A DNA stretch of 64,000 nucleotides, taken from assembly GCA_905116865.2 (NCBI GenBank), contig CAJHNH020000707.1:91001-155000 (forward strand), in the 5' to 3' direction. Origin of the DNA: Candidula unifasciata. Lineage: Eukaryota > Mollusca > Gastropoda > Stylommatophora > Geomitridae. The notes under the pieces are model-generated. The model was not told the origin of the DNA. It worked only from the letters and a program-made list of their open reading frames with translations, and made no database searches. Position numbers and translations under genes: made by a program. Shown one piece after another: positions 13,247-25,465 of the stretch (its first letter is position 1; each line of letters opens with the position of its first letter).

Positions 13247-13832
13247 TTGACATGGGAGCGATACCGGGGCTGCAGATTTGGGAGGGGGGGGGGTGGGAGC
13301 GATACCGGGGCTGCAGATTTGGGGGGGTGGGGGGATGGGAGCGATACCGGGGCTGCAGGTTTGGGTGGGGGGTGTGAGGGTGGGCTCGGGGATAGTACTA
13401 AATTTTTTTTCGAAAAGGTACAAAACCACAGCATAAGGTACACATTTTTTTTAAATTGTTATTACAAGGGGAGGGGAGTGGGAGCGATTCATGGACTGCA
13501 GGTTTGGGAGGGGGGGGTGGGAGCGATACCGGGGCTGCAGGTTTGGGAGGGGGGGGGTGGGAGCGATACCGGGGCTGCAGGTTTGGGAGAGGGGGGTGGG
13601 AGCGATACCGGGGCTGCAGATTTGGGAGGGGGGAGCGATACCGGGGCTGCAGATTTTGAGAGGGGGGGTGGGAGCGATACCGGGGCTGCAGATTTGGGAG
13701 GGGGGTGGGAGCGATACCGGGGCTGCAGGTTTGGGTGGGGGGTGGGGGGTGTGAGGGTGGGGGCGGGGATAGTACTAAATTTTTTTTCGAAAAGGTACAA
13801 AACCACAGCATAAGGTAAACATTTTTTTAACA
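13247..13832 (+). repeat. G-rich tandem array, unit about 38 bp, with a 377 bp duplication
   Basis: The unit is GGGAGCGATACCGGGGCTGC followed by AG(G/A)TTTGGG and a variable G run. The terminal block GATAGTACTAAATTTTTTTT plus GAAAAGGTACAAAACC occurs at 13391 and again at 13768, so array plus flank were duplicated together. Gly-rich and Pro-rich frames are artefacts. Confidence 0.93.
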
Positions 13833-13879
13833 TTTTTATTACAAAACCTTTAAATTATCTTTGACCCCTACACATACTT

Positions 13880-13912
13880 TCCAACCCCCCCCCCCCCCCC
13901 CCCTTGGATATG

Positions 13913-13956
<44 letters not shown>

Positions 13957-13957
13957 A
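13880..13957 (+). repeat. Poly-C tracts
   Basis: Two long C runs, about 13885-13903 and 13914-13956, are separated by TTGGATATGA and followed by ACACACACAC. The true length is uncertain because homopolymers are error-prone. Confidence 0.9.
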
Positions 13958-13989
13958 CACACACACGACTAGCTTACTTTATTTTTTAT

Positions 13990-14265
13990 TAGAATTGAAT
14001 TTATGTTTCCATTACGTTGCTGTCTTCGCCATCATGTAGCAGGTCCTTTGCAGAATGTCGCTCTCATCACGGTCTGCCTGAAAGAAACTCGGTCTCTCGC
14101 CAGTTCTCCCAGCTCATGTACTTTCATACTCAAGGAGTCATTTATATCCTGTGCCTATCTTCGTGTCGGTCGGCCCCTGCCACTCCTTCCTGGTACCATG
14201 CCTTCTGCTATAATTGTTTCCAGTCCGTCGTGGCGCTTGACATATTTCGGCTTCCCAGACAGGTT
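13990..14265 (-). mobile_element. LINE relic, C-terminal end of reverse transcriptase ORF
   Basis: The minus strand reads VKRHDGLETIIAEGMVPGRS, GRGRPTRR, a stop, AQDINDSLSMKVHELGELAR, DRVSFRQTVMRATFCKG. This is the common LINE ending (RHDSLExTI, EGxRxRGRPRxxW, ELARDRxxFRxxVxRA). The conserved Trp codon is a stop, so the copy is dead. A 36 bp array abuts its upstream side. Confidence 0.85.
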
Positions 14266-14294
14266 TGTTGTCAATGCTTTCCAGACAGGGCTAC

Positions 14295-14485
14295 TCTGCT
14301 GCCCAGACAGGTTGCTGTCATGTTTCACTCTCTGCTGCCGAGACAGGTTGCTGTCATGTTTCACTCTCTGCTGCCGAGACAGGTTGCTGTCATGTTTCAC
14401 TCTCTGCTGCCGAGACAGGTTGCTGTCATGTTTCACTCTCTGCTGCCCAGACAGGTTGCTGTCATGTTTCACTCTCTGCTGCCAA
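14295..14485 (+). repeat. Tandem array, 36 bp unit, 5 copies
   Basis: The unit is CTGCCGAGACAGGTTGCTGT followed by CATGTTTCACTCTCTG, with exact 36-base spacing and almost identical copies. Confidence 0.95.
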
Positions 14486-16535
14486 GCTGCCGTGGCGGCT
14501 TCCTGTTCCTGCAGTCAATATGCACCACATTGTCCTAACACTGGAGTCGTCAATGGATGTATTGTTAACATCTTGAACTAAGCGCTATTTGTTTTTAGCT
14601 TTTTATTGCTGGGTGGTGAGACAAACTCAAACGTACCAAAAACATCGGGAGTGTTACAGAACTACAGTTTTGCTCGATGATGTAGCAAGTACGAAAGTAC
14701 CAACTTGGGCAGCCCTGAAGCAATACCGTCATGTGAGGAATTTTCAGATGCAGGAACATGTTCTCAATCTGGATACAGGGTGTCATTTTTGGTTTCAAAG
14801 ACACAGTAACATGTTGAGAAACTGGACACGCGATGAAGTTTGTAGCTCATTGATAGAATGAGGTGTCGAGAAACTGAATATATGATGTAGTTTGTAGTTT
14901 CAAAATACTCGTAAAAAGTTTTCGGTTTTTTCAAATCTTGATTGGCAACGGGAACCTAGTTGTAGAGTTTCGCCACACCCTGCGACGTACTGAATATCAC
15001 TGCATAGCCATTGGTTTGCACAACTAAAACAGTTGTCTAAATATCAACAGTGATAACTGTCTACTTCCACCCATCCCATAAGACAATAAATATATGGAGA
15101 CAACTACTGCAAACTAAAATCACGGCGACTGTTGCTGCAGTAGTTGCTAGGATTATTACTGCATCCTTTATTCTGGGAGATGACACTACCTATGTTCCTC
15201 TATCACCATTCACCTGCCAGGGAAGCAAAAGATGCCCTCACTTTAGTTCAGCTCCTTACTGACTGTATACATGACCGACTGGATATTGTCAGTTAAAGTC
15301 TTCTTCGGGGTCAGGCAGGCAGTTTCACGTTACACTCTCCTTCATCGTCACTTACGACATGCTTGGGATATTACAGTGTTATTCTCTGCCAACACACGGG
15401 TGGCAACAGATCATTGCCCCTCGCACTTTCTTGTGCAACAGTTCTATCTCGTGTATTAAAAATGTTAAGTGCAACATTGAATATGTATTAGTGGCGACGC
15501 GGGAGAGTTGGGGGCGGGGCGGGGCTGGTAAAAGGCTGGAGCGACAAAAGTTGGCGTTGGTACAAAATGTCGAAATGTTTGTCGCCACTAGGGCAGCAGA
15601 CAGCAAAATTCGATTCTTTACAAGTGGAAAAATTTGGCAAAAAACCAAGAATGAAACGATTAACTCGACGACCAAACATTGTCTCACATTTAGACCCTCG
15701 TTCAAAGTTCTCAGATACAATTTTGAAGTTTCATGTTTGTGACATTATCACTTCCTTGACTAGCCACAGAATTCGGCATATGGCCTCAGTCTTCTACGAA
15801 ATCACTTTAGACAGGTGATTGATGTATTAGTAATAAGATGGAAGGCCAAGGGCCGATGAAATACCATGCTGCATTCCTCTTGTTGCTTTGTAAACTAACA
15901 CTATCATTGCAACTGGTGGTACATTGATAAGTGCGTCAGTCTGCGCCCTGTGATAATATCGGGGATATCAATGATAGTCGAGTGGCTTTCATCGCTCGAT
16001 AAAAGCAAGATCAGAAACATATCCTAGACTTTCTGTCCAGGAGATTCGTGTGTGTGGGGTAATGAGTAGTCTGATAGAGTGGCTGCTGGGGCGCCTCTGG
16101 TGGTAAGCTACTTTATAAAGTGTGGTCTACGCTTTTTGTTAAGGCTCAAGTAGACAGTGCGACAGAACAGCATCTATAACCCTGAAACACTAGATCAACA
16201 TGCGTGAGCAGAGGTCGGAAGAAATTCAACATTGAAGTTAAAACATAGATGCACTTTTAAACAGATGGCAAATGATGCTATCAGCATTTCGGCTCTTCGT
16301 TCGCTACCGAGGACACCAGCCTTCTGTACCAGCGGCCATGAAGCTATAATTACATCTACTAGACAAATTCTTAGTGTACATAGGTTCTCTCATGAGAACC
16401 TTAACCTCAGACAGCATCCTGTGCTGTCTTCGCTGTCCTGTACTGTCTTTTACCATGCAGCCGCCTCTCCAGTCTGTTGCTGTCCAACATGCTGTCCTTT
16501 TTTTGTTTACTGTCCAGCAGCCTGTCCTGTCTAGA
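14486..16535. other. Unique 2 kb, nothing firmly recognised
   Basis: The longest non-repetitive stretch on the left side. Frames at 14589-14861 (+), 15359-15742 (+) and 15379-15720 (-) lack recognisable motifs. I found no convincing set of phased splice sites. Confidence 0.5.
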
Positions 16536-19500
16536 ACTGCTGCTCTAGGGAACTCAACTTTAACTCCTCTAGCGAACTCAAACACAACTGTACTAGCGAA
16601 CTCAAACACAACTGTACTAGCGAACTCAAACACAACTGTACTAGCGAACTCAAACACAACTGTACTAGCGAACTCAAACACAACTGTACTAGCGAACTCA
16701 AACACAACTGTACTAGCGAACTCAAACACAACTGCTCTAGGGAACTCAACTTTAACTCCTCTAGCGAACTCAAACACAACTGCTCTAGGGAACTCAACTT
16801 TAACTCCTCTAGCGAACTCAAACACAACTGTACTAGCGAACTCAAACACAACTGCTCTAGGGAACTCAACTTTAACTCCTCTAGCGAACTCAAACACAAC
16901 TGCTCTAGGGAACTCAACTTTAACTCCTCTAGCGAACTCAAACACAACTGTACTAGCGAACTCAAACACAACTGTACTAGCGAACTCAAACACAACTGTA
17001 CTAGCGAACTCAAACACAACTGTACTAGCGAACTCAAACACAACTGTACTAGCGAACTCAAACACAACTGTACTAGCGAACTCAAACACAACTGTACTAG
17101 CGAACTCAAACACAACTGCTCTAGGGAACTCAACTTTAACTCCTCTAGCGAACTCAAACACAACTGCTCTAGGGAACTCAACTTTAACTCCTCTAGCGAA
17201 CTCAAACACAACTGTACTAGCGAACTCAAACACAACTGCTCTAGGGAACTCAACTTTAACTCCTCTAGCGAACTCAGACACAACTGTACTAGCGAACTCA
17301 ACCAAACTGCACTAGGGAACTCAACTTTAACTCCTCTAGCAAACTCACACACAACTGTACTAGCGAACTCAACCAAACTGCACTAGCGAACTCAACTGCA
17401 ACTGCTCTAGGGAACTCAAACACAACTCCTCTAGCGAACTCAACTTCAACTGCTCTAGCGAACAACTTCAACTGCTATTGGGAACTCAAACACAACTGCT
17501 GTTTGGAACTCAAACACAACTGCTGTTTGGAACTCAAACATAACTGCTGTAGGGAACTCAAACACAACTGCTGTAGGGAACTCAATCACAACTGCTGTAG
17601 GGAACTCAAACACAACTGCTGTTTGGAACTCAAACACAACTGCTGTTTGGAACTCAAACATAACTGCTGTAGGGAACTTAAACATAACTGCTGTAGGGAA
17701 CTCAAACACAACTGCTGTAGGGAACTTAAACATAACTGCTGTAGGGAACTCAAACACAACTGCTGTTTGGAACTCAAACATAACTGCTGTAGGGAACTCA
17801 AACACAACTGCTGTAGGGAACTCAAACACAACTGTTGTAGGGAACTCAATCACAACTGTTGTAGGGAACTCAAATACAACTGTTGTAGGGAACTCAAACA
17901 CAACTGCTGTAGGGAACTCAAACACAACTGCTGTAGGGAACTCAAACACAACTGTTGTAGGGAACTCAATCACAACTGTTGTAGGGAACTCAAATACAAC
18001 TGTTGTAGGGAACTCAAATACAACTGTTGTAGGGAACTCAAACACAACTGCTGTAGGGAACTCAAACACAACTGCTGTAGGGAACTCAAACACAACTGCT
18101 GTAGGGAACTCAATCATAACTGCTGTAGGGAACTCAATCACAACTGCTGTAGGGAACTCAAACACAACTGTTGTAGGGAACTCAAACACAGCTACCGTAG
18201 GGAACTTAAACACAACTGTTGTAGGGAACTCAAACACAACTGCTGTTGGGAACTCAAACACAACTGCTGTAGGGAACTCAAACACAACTGCTGTAGGGAA
18301 CTCAAACACGACTGCTGTAGGGAACTCAAACACAACTGTTGTAGGGAACTCAAACACAATTGCTGTTTGGAACTCAAACACAACTGCTGTAGGGAACTCA
18401 AACACAACTGCTGTTGGGAACTCAAACACAACTGCTGTAGGGAACTTAAACACAACTGTTGTAGGGAACTCAAACACAACTGTTGTAGGGAACTCAAACA
18501 CAACTGTTGTAGGGAACTTAAACACAACTGCTGTAGGGAACTCAAAGACAACTGTTGTAGGGAACTCAAACACAACTGCTGTAGGGAACTCAAAGACAAC
18601 TGCTGTAGGGAACTCAAACACAACTGTTGTAGGGAACTCAAACACAACTGTTGTAGGGAACTCAAAGACAACTGCTGTAGGGAACTCAAAGACAACTGCT
18701 GTAGGAACTCAAAACACAACTGTTTGTAGGTAACTCAAACACAAACTGTTGTAGGGAACTCAAACACAACTGCTGTAGGGGAACTCAAACACAACTGCTG
18801 TAGAGAACTTAACAGGGGGGGGGAACTGCTGTAGGGGAACTCAAACACACAACTGTTGTAGAGAACTCAAACACAACTGTTGTAGGGAACTCAAACACGA
18901 ACTGTTGTAGGGAACTCAAAACACACTGTTTGTAGGGGAACTCAAACACAACTGTTGTAGGGAACTCAAACACAACTGTTGTAGGGAACTCAAACACAAC
19001 TGCTGTAGGGAACTCAAACACAACTGTTGTAGGGAACTCAAACACAACTGCTGTAGGGAACTCAAACACAACTGCTGTAGAGAACTCAAACACAACTGCT
19101 GTAGAGAACTCAAACACAACTGCTGTTGGGAACTCAAACACAACTGCTGTTGAGAACTCAAACACAACTGCTGTAGGGAACTCAAACACAACTGTTGTAG
19201 AGAACTCAAACACAACTGCTGTAGGGAACTCAAACACGACTGTTGTAGGGAACTCAAACACAACTGCTGTAGGGAACTCAAACACGACTGTTGTAGGGAA
19301 CTCAAACACAACTGTTGTAGGGAACTCAAACACAACTGCTGTAGGGAACTCAAACACGACTGTTGTAGGGAACTCAAACACAACTGCTGTAGGGAACTCA
19401 AACACGACTGTTGTAGGGAACTCAAACACAACTGTTGTAGGGAACTCAAACACAACTGCTGTAGGGAACTCAAACACAACTGTTGTAGGGAACTCAAACA

Positions 19501-19590
19501 CAACTGTTGTAGGGAACTCAAACACAACTGCTGTTGTGAACTTAAACACAACTGCTCTAGTTAATTCAGTCATCACTTTTCTAGCAAATT
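16536..19590 (+). repeat. 3 kb tandem array, 24 bp unit, with higher-order structure
   Basis: Units are variants of GGAACTCAAACACAACTG plus six bases. From 16536 to 17450 units with CTAGCGAACTC alternate with blocks CTAGGGAACTCAACTTTAAC in a higher-order pattern. From 17460 to 19560 the CTGTAGGGAACTC type dominates with CTGTTTGG and TTGTAGGG variants. Since 24 is a multiple of 3, several frames on both strands stay open for 200-400 codons; I do not call them genes. Copies at about 18700-18960 carry many indels, unlike their neighbours. Confidence 0.97.
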
Positions 19591-20299
19591 CAAACACACA
19601 GACAAGCATACAAATGTGCAAGATAATTCTCTGTGATGTAAACTAGAAAATAGGGACAAACAAAAGCACATACAACTCCACAAATATAATTAATGATAAA
19701 TAAAACACCGCGGAACAACAAACACACAAACAATTCCACACACACACACACACACACAAAATGATAAATCAGACAACACAGAACAACAAAAGAACGAATT
19801 ATTTTTGTTTTAAATGGAAATAGAATCGATTTTTTTTTCTCCAGAATGAAACAGTGAATTGGCATTATGCTGAGTGTGATGGGAAACCCAGAATACATAC
19901 ATAACATATGCGCCTCTCGCAGGAGTGACGTATGCGGGTGTTAACTTTTATAATTAGAGAAAAACGTTCAATTGAGTTGGCCGAATAATTATTCCTGGAG
20001 TGACACAGAAAGAAAACTAGAAATATCACGAACAGGCACAAGTGCAAACAGATAAACAAGTGTATAAATAATTATGATGTTGAACAGAAGAACAGAATAC
20101 ACAAACAAGATCACATTTGTGTCTTGGAAAACCTGTCGAGAACGTATTAACTCGTTGGACAATCAGAGCTGGCAAGATGTCCATAGTTTGTGGTCAACTC
20201 TTTTCCGGACGGTCACTTTTTACTTTCTTTGAAGTGCCAGATTGGAAGCTGAATTATTTTCTAAGGCCAATCGAGGAGCAAGGAAGTATGCCAAAGAAT
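19591..20299. other. Unique sequence with a short (CA)n
   Basis: A CA tract lies at about 19737-19758. No gene is supported. Confidence 0.5.
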
Positions 20300-20555
20300 G
20301 AAGAAGTGACTCTCGCCGGTCTTTTGGCCTTGTAGATTCTAGGCATGTATACATCTACATGAAGTATGAAGGATGTAAAAGTGACTAGCGCCTGTCTTTA
20401 GTTTGTAGATTCAGAAGGGCATGTATACATCTACATGACAAGTATGAGGATAAAGTGACGGCCTCAACCGGTCTTTGGTTTGTAGATGCTGGGCATGTAT
20501 CATCTAACATTGGAAGTTTAGGATAAAGTGACTCGCCTGTCTTGCAGTTAAAGCA
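20300..20555 (+). repeat. Degenerate tandem array, unit about 68 bp (left block)
   Basis: Copies of GCATGTATACATCTACATG and TTTGTAGATTCTAGG with many indels. The same unit is much better preserved at 21150-21445, on the other side of a LINE relic. Confidence 0.85.
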
Positions 20556-20689
20556 AACCAAGTATTGGGACAGCTAGCCCCCCTACTTACAGCATGAAGA
20601 CAATCGCAATCAGCCAACTAAAGAGGACATCGTATTCAAGCCTATTTATTTTTTCCAACTTGTGCTACCAGTGCCAGAACATGGTCACT

Positions 20690-21130
20690 CTACAACAAAA
20701 ACCATAGGAGAAAATTACTAACCACGGTAAATGAGATGTCTGAGAATCGAGGCTGTAGGTAGTGACCATAAGAGATAAGATCAGGAAGAGATTCATAAGA
20801 GGAACAAGTTTGGCAAGAACCAATTCTGGATTACACTACAAAGACAGCAAGTGAAATGGTTGGCCCCAACTTAGTAGAAATGCCTGTTCGACCTAGGCAT
20901 ACCATACAAGCATACATGGAAGAGAAGAAGGGACGTTAGAGCCACGGGGTAGACCAAAGAACAAGCAATGTAAGGATAACATCAGATGAGAAAAACTGAC
21001 AAACAGCACGATGTTTGCCTATGGTCGAGGCAGCCAGAAGAGCTACATGAAGTAACAGGACTATCTCCTGTCGTACACCCACAGCGGTTTAGAAAGAGGG
21101 AAGGAAGAAGAAGAAGAATCGAGGAGCAAG
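20690..21130 (+). mobile_element. LINE relic, C-terminal end, frameshifted
   Basis: Pieces in different frames fit a LINE tail: RDKIRKRFIRGTSLA (like DKIRNEYIRGT), RQQVKWL (like RRLRWLGHV), RPRHTIQAYMEEKKG, then GRPKNKQCKDNIR (like GRPRKRWLDNIR). It has several frameshifts and stops. It sits between two blocks of one 68 bp array, and ATCGAGGAGCAAGG occurs near both edges (20270 and 21118). Confidence 0.6.
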
Positions 21131-21149
21131 GTGGGAGACACTATGGTCT

Positions 21150-21445
21150 GTCTTCGGTTTGTAGATTCTAGGGGAAGTATACATCTACATGAAGTATGAA
21201 GATAAAGTGACTCGCCTGTCTTTGGTTTGTAGATTCTAGGGCATGTATACATCTACATGAAGTATAAAGATAAAGTGACTCGCCTGTCTTTGGTTTGTAG
21301 ATTCTAGGGCATGTATACATCTACATGAAGTATAAAAATAAAGTGACTCGCCGGTCTTTGGTTTGTAGATGCTAGGGCAAGTATACATCTACATGAAGTA
21401 TAAAGATAAAGTGACTCGCCGGTCTTTGGTTTGTAGATGCTAGTG
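21150..21445 (+). repeat. Tandem array, 68 bp unit, about 4 copies (right block)
   Basis: GCATGTATACATCTACATG recurs at 21241 and 21309. The unit also includes AAGTGACTCGCCTGTCTTTG and TTTGTAGATTCTAGG. Confidence 0.93.
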
Positions 21446-21562
21446 CCGCTAATGTTGTCCACTGCGTTGCATTCTTGTGTGACCTATTGTCTTGTCACAG
21501 GCTGGACACTTCTTGCATTCTTGTGTAACCCATTGTCTTGTCACAGGTTGGAATTGGCGCAG

Positions 21563-21567
<5 letters not shown>

Positions 21568-21645
<78 letters not shown>
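21568..21645 (+). repeat. Microsatellite (GA)n
   Basis: An almost pure GA dinucleotide run with one A interruption. Confidence 0.97.
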
Positions 21646-21649
<4 letters not shown>

Positions 21650-22575
21650 ATTATCCCATATAGAAGATATAATCGAGAAACGAATGCCTCTTCCCTCCTC
21701 CCAACATTTTCACAAACAAATCATGTCTGGTTTCGTGCACTGTGCTACAATTTCTGTTGCCACACTTAGTATGCGTGTCTTCTCCGAGAACTGTGCCTGT
21801 ATTCTACTGAAGGTATTGTCTTCAACTGTGCATCTCCTCTCATGTTACTATCTCACGTGCGTGTGTGCGTGAGTCAGTGGCAGAAACAGTCTCCATTCTA
21901 ACCGAGTTATCCCAGCTTGCCAGTCAGGCCGCGATCCAGGCACTCATTTCAGAAGATGAATGTGGTTCTGTGCTCCAGATTTAGCTTGCAGATTTAAAAT
22001 ATTGCGTGAACTGCCTTCACAACTCTTTCCTCGGTTTAGGGCTGGCTTACAAACGAAGCAGGCAAATCGCCATGATACCCGGGTCAATTCCTAGAGTTAT
22101 CGACCCATTACCGCAACCGGTATTTCTCACAACTGTCTCATTTTGGAGTTTGATGTCTGTGTCTGTCTTCTCTTGAACTCAAATGTATATCAAATTTCAC
22201 CAGTTTGGGAGATTGAAAGACGGGTAGTTTAAAAATGGAGGTGTGTGGCCCAGTTATACTGCAGCCTGAAGTTTTGAGACATCATCGTCCATTGTACACA
22301 AGCCAACAAACCGTCCCTTCAACAAGATATTGTTATTTATTATTGCTCATCTTTTTACTTGTGTGTCTCGGGTAGAGAAACCTACACCCAGTCAGGTGTA
22401 GGTATGTGCAGGGGCTTTGTTCTGATGATCGGGTCAATGGCTTGCACCATGTAAAATAGTCGAACAAGACAGTTGAGTTCAGCTAGAATAGTATGTATCT
22501 CTACCTGTTTTCCGCACGGTATGTATTTATGTCTGTCTGTGTCTCTCTTTGTTTTCTCTGTCTTTCTTTCTAAGT
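21646..22575. other. Unique sequence, nothing recognised
   Basis: Non-repetitive; no domain or transposon motif was seen. Confidence 0.5.
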
Positions 22576-22586
22576 TTTCACAATGA

Positions 22587-22630
<44 letters not shown>

Positions 22631-22665
22631 CTCTCTCTCTTTCTCTCTCTCTATCTCTATCAGTA
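22576..22665 (+). repeat. Microsatellite (CT)n
   Basis: CT dinucleotides interrupted by TGTG and TTT. Confidence 0.95.
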
Positions 22666-22720
22666 ACTCGCCGTGTTTATGTGTGAGTAGGTGTGTGTTT
22701 TTGGGTATGTGTGGAAGGGT

Positions 22721-22795
22721 CTTCGCGGCCAAGTGGTCAAGCAGACAATCCTATAAGCGTCATTTCGCTCGTGTTTCCAACTCCTGTACATGTGG
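22721..22795 (+). mobile_element. Possible tRNA-derived SINE head
   Basis: GCGGCCAAGTGGTCAAGCAG resembles a pol III A box. The expected B box position reads GTTTCCAACTCC, which is degraded. Low confidence. Confidence 0.35.
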
Positions 22796-22881
22796 GTGTG
22801 CAAAATTGCCACCCCATAGGCTTTTGTGTGTGTGTTGAAGTAAACCTAAAAATGCGGCACGCGTGAACGCACCAATAGGCG

Positions 22882-22884
<3 letters not shown>

Positions 22885-22943
<59 letters not shown>

Positions 22944-22955
22944 AACACACACGTA
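22885..22955 (+). repeat. Microsatellite (CT)n followed by (CA)n
   Basis: A compound dinucleotide tract. Confidence 0.95.
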
Positions 22956-23286
22956 CACAATACATACCTACCCATCCCTAACTTATTCTCCCTCAAAGTG
23001 GAATCTGTGGAAAACATAACCAAACTTGTCACCTGCGGTCTTAAACACTTGAAAGATGTAACCCCAACATTGATCATTTTCTAACTGTTGGTGATCAAAC
23101 TTGTCGAGACAATCCCAGTGTGTGTTGAACAAAAGGTGTGATCTGTTTGGTCACTAGTCTTCTGTGCTCCTGAAACCAGGTTCAGTGTAGAAGGAGAGTC
23201 CTGTGATACCGGCGGGTCCACAGATAATCTGCATCAGACACACAAAAGCGCACATGCTGAAGAAAAAGAGGCACAGTTCAACGGCC
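22956..23286. other. Unique sequence, nothing recognised
   Basis: A short non-repetitive spacer before the 17 bp array. Confidence 0.45.
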
Positions 23287-25465
23287 AGTGTGGACGCTGT
23301 AGTCAGTGTGACGCTGTGGTCAGTGTGACGCTGTAGTCAGTGTGACGCTGTAGTCAGTGTGACGCTGTAGTCAGTGTGACGCTGTGGTCAGTGTGACGCT
23401 GTAGTCAGTGTGACGCTGTAGTCAGTGTGACGCTGTGGTCAGTGTGACGCTGTGGTCAGTGTGGCGCTGTGGTCAGTGTGACGCTGTGGTCAGTGGTAGC
23501 GATGAGGTCAGTGGTGGCGATGTGGTCAGTGGTGGCGATGTGGTCAGTGTGACGCTGTGGTCAGTGGTGACGCTGTAGTCAGTGTGACGCTGTGTTCAGT
23601 GTGACGCTGTGGTCAGTGTGGCGGTGCGGTCAGTGTGACGCTGTAGTCAGTGTGACGCTGTAGTCAGTGTGACGATGTGGTTAGTGTGACGCTGTGGTCA
23701 GTGTGGCGATGTGGTCAGTGTGACGCTGTAGTCAGTGTGACGCTGTAGACAGTGTGACGCTGTAGTCAGTGTGACGATGTGGTCAGTGTGACGCTGTAGT
23801 CAGTGTGACGCTGTGGTCAGTGTGACGCTGTAGTCAGTGTGACGATGTGGTCAGTGTGGCGATGTGGTCAGTGTGACGCTGTAGTCAGTGTGACGCTGTG
23901 GTCAGTGTGACGCTGTGGTCAGTGTGACGCTGTAGTCAGTGTGACGCTGTAGTCAGTGTGACGATGTGGTCAGTGTGGCGAGATGGTCAGTGTGACGCTG
24001 TGGTCAGTGTGACGCTGTGGTCAGTGGTGGCGATGTGGTCAGTGTGACGCTGTGGTCAGTGTGGCAATGTGGTCAGTGTGACGCTGTGGTCAGTGTGACG
24101 ATGTGGTCAGTGGTGGCGATGTTGTCAGTGTGACGCTGTGGTCAGTGTGACGCTGTGGTCAGTACGACGCTGTGGTCAGTGGTGGCGCTGTGGTCAGTGT
24201 GACGCTGTGGTCAGTGGTGGCGATGAGGTCAGTGGTAGCGATGTGGTCAGTGGTGGCGATGTGGTCAGTGTGACGCTGTGGTCAGTGGTGGCGATGTGGT
24301 CAGTGTGACGCTGTGGTCAGTGTGACGCTGTAGTCAGTGTGACGCTGTGGTCAGTGTGACGCTGTGGTCAGTGTGACGATGTGGTCAGTGTGACGCTGTA
24401 GTCAGTGTGACGCTGTAGTCAGTGTGACGATGTGGTCAGTGTGACGCTGTAGTCAGTGTGACGCTGTAGTCAGTGTGACGCTGTAGTCAGTGTGACGATG
24501 TGGTCAGTGTGGCGATGTGGTCAGTGTGACGCTGTAGTCAGTGGTGGCGATGTTGTCAGTGGTGGCGATGAAGTCAGTGGTGGCGATGTGGTCAGTGGTG
24601 GCGATGTGGTCAGTGTGACGCTGTGGTCAGTGGTGGCGATGTGGTCAGTGTGACGCTGTGGTCAGTGTGACGCTGTAGTCAGTGTGACGCTGTGGTCAGT
24701 GTGACGCTGTGGTCAGTGTGGCGATGTGGTCAGTGTGACGCTGTAGTCAATGTGACGCTGTAGTCAGTGTGACGATGTGGTCAGTGTGACGCTGTAGTCA
24801 GTGTGACGCTGTAGTCAGTGTGACGCTGTAGTCAGTGTGACGATGTGGTCAGTGTGGCGATGTGGTCAGTGTGACGCTGTGGTCAGTGTGACGCTGTGGT
24901 CAGTGGTGGCGATGTGGTCAGTGTGACGCTGTGGTCAGTGTGGCAATGTGGTCAGTGTGACGCTGTGGTCAGTGTGACGATGTGGTCAGTGGTGGCGATG
25001 TTGTCAGTGTGACGCTGTGGTCAGTGTGACGCTGTGGTCAGTACGACGCTGTGGTCAGTGGTGGCGCTGTGGTCAGTGTGACGCTGTGGTCAGTGGTGGC
25101 GATGTGGTCAGTGGTGGCGATCTGGTCAGTGGTGGCGCTGTGGTCAGTGTGACGCTGTGGTCAGTGGTGGCGATGTGGTCAGTGTGACTATGTGGTCAGT
25201 GGTGGCAATGTGGTCAGTGTGGCGCTGTGGTCAGTGGTGGCAATGTGGTCAGTGTGACGCTGTGGTCAGTGTGACGCTGTGGTCAGTGTGACGATGTGGT
25301 CAGTGGTGTCGATGTGGTCAGTGTGACGATGTGGTCAGTGGTGGCGATGTGGTCAGTGGTGGCGATGTGGTCAGTGGTGGCGATGTGGTCAGTAGTGGCG
25401 ATGTGGTCAGTGGTGCCGATGTGGTCAGTGGTGGCGATGTGGTCAGTGGTGGCGATGCGGTCAGT
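23287..25465 (+). repeat. 2.2 kb tandem array of 17/18 bp units with an 879 bp duplication
   Basis: The main unit is GTGACGCTGTAGTCAGT (17 bases). An 18-base variant carries GGTGGCGATGTGGTCA. Two rare markers recur at one offset: GTGGCAATGT at 24061 and 24940, and AGTACGACGC at 24161 and 25040. Both offsets are 879 bases, showing a large internal duplication. Confidence 0.96.

Noticed and set aside
13247..13833. Glycine-rich and proline-rich proteins
   Set aside because: G-rich tandem repeat read in different frames on both strands.
14589..15742. Several 90-127 codon frames in the unique 14.5-16.5 kb region
   Set aside because: Opposite-strand frames overlap them and no motif or phased splice pair supports a gene.
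17503..18729. 408-codon plus-strand frame of ELKHNCCR repeats and matching minus frames
   Set aside because: Product of a 24 bp minisatellite open on both strands; variation is not biased to synonymous sites.
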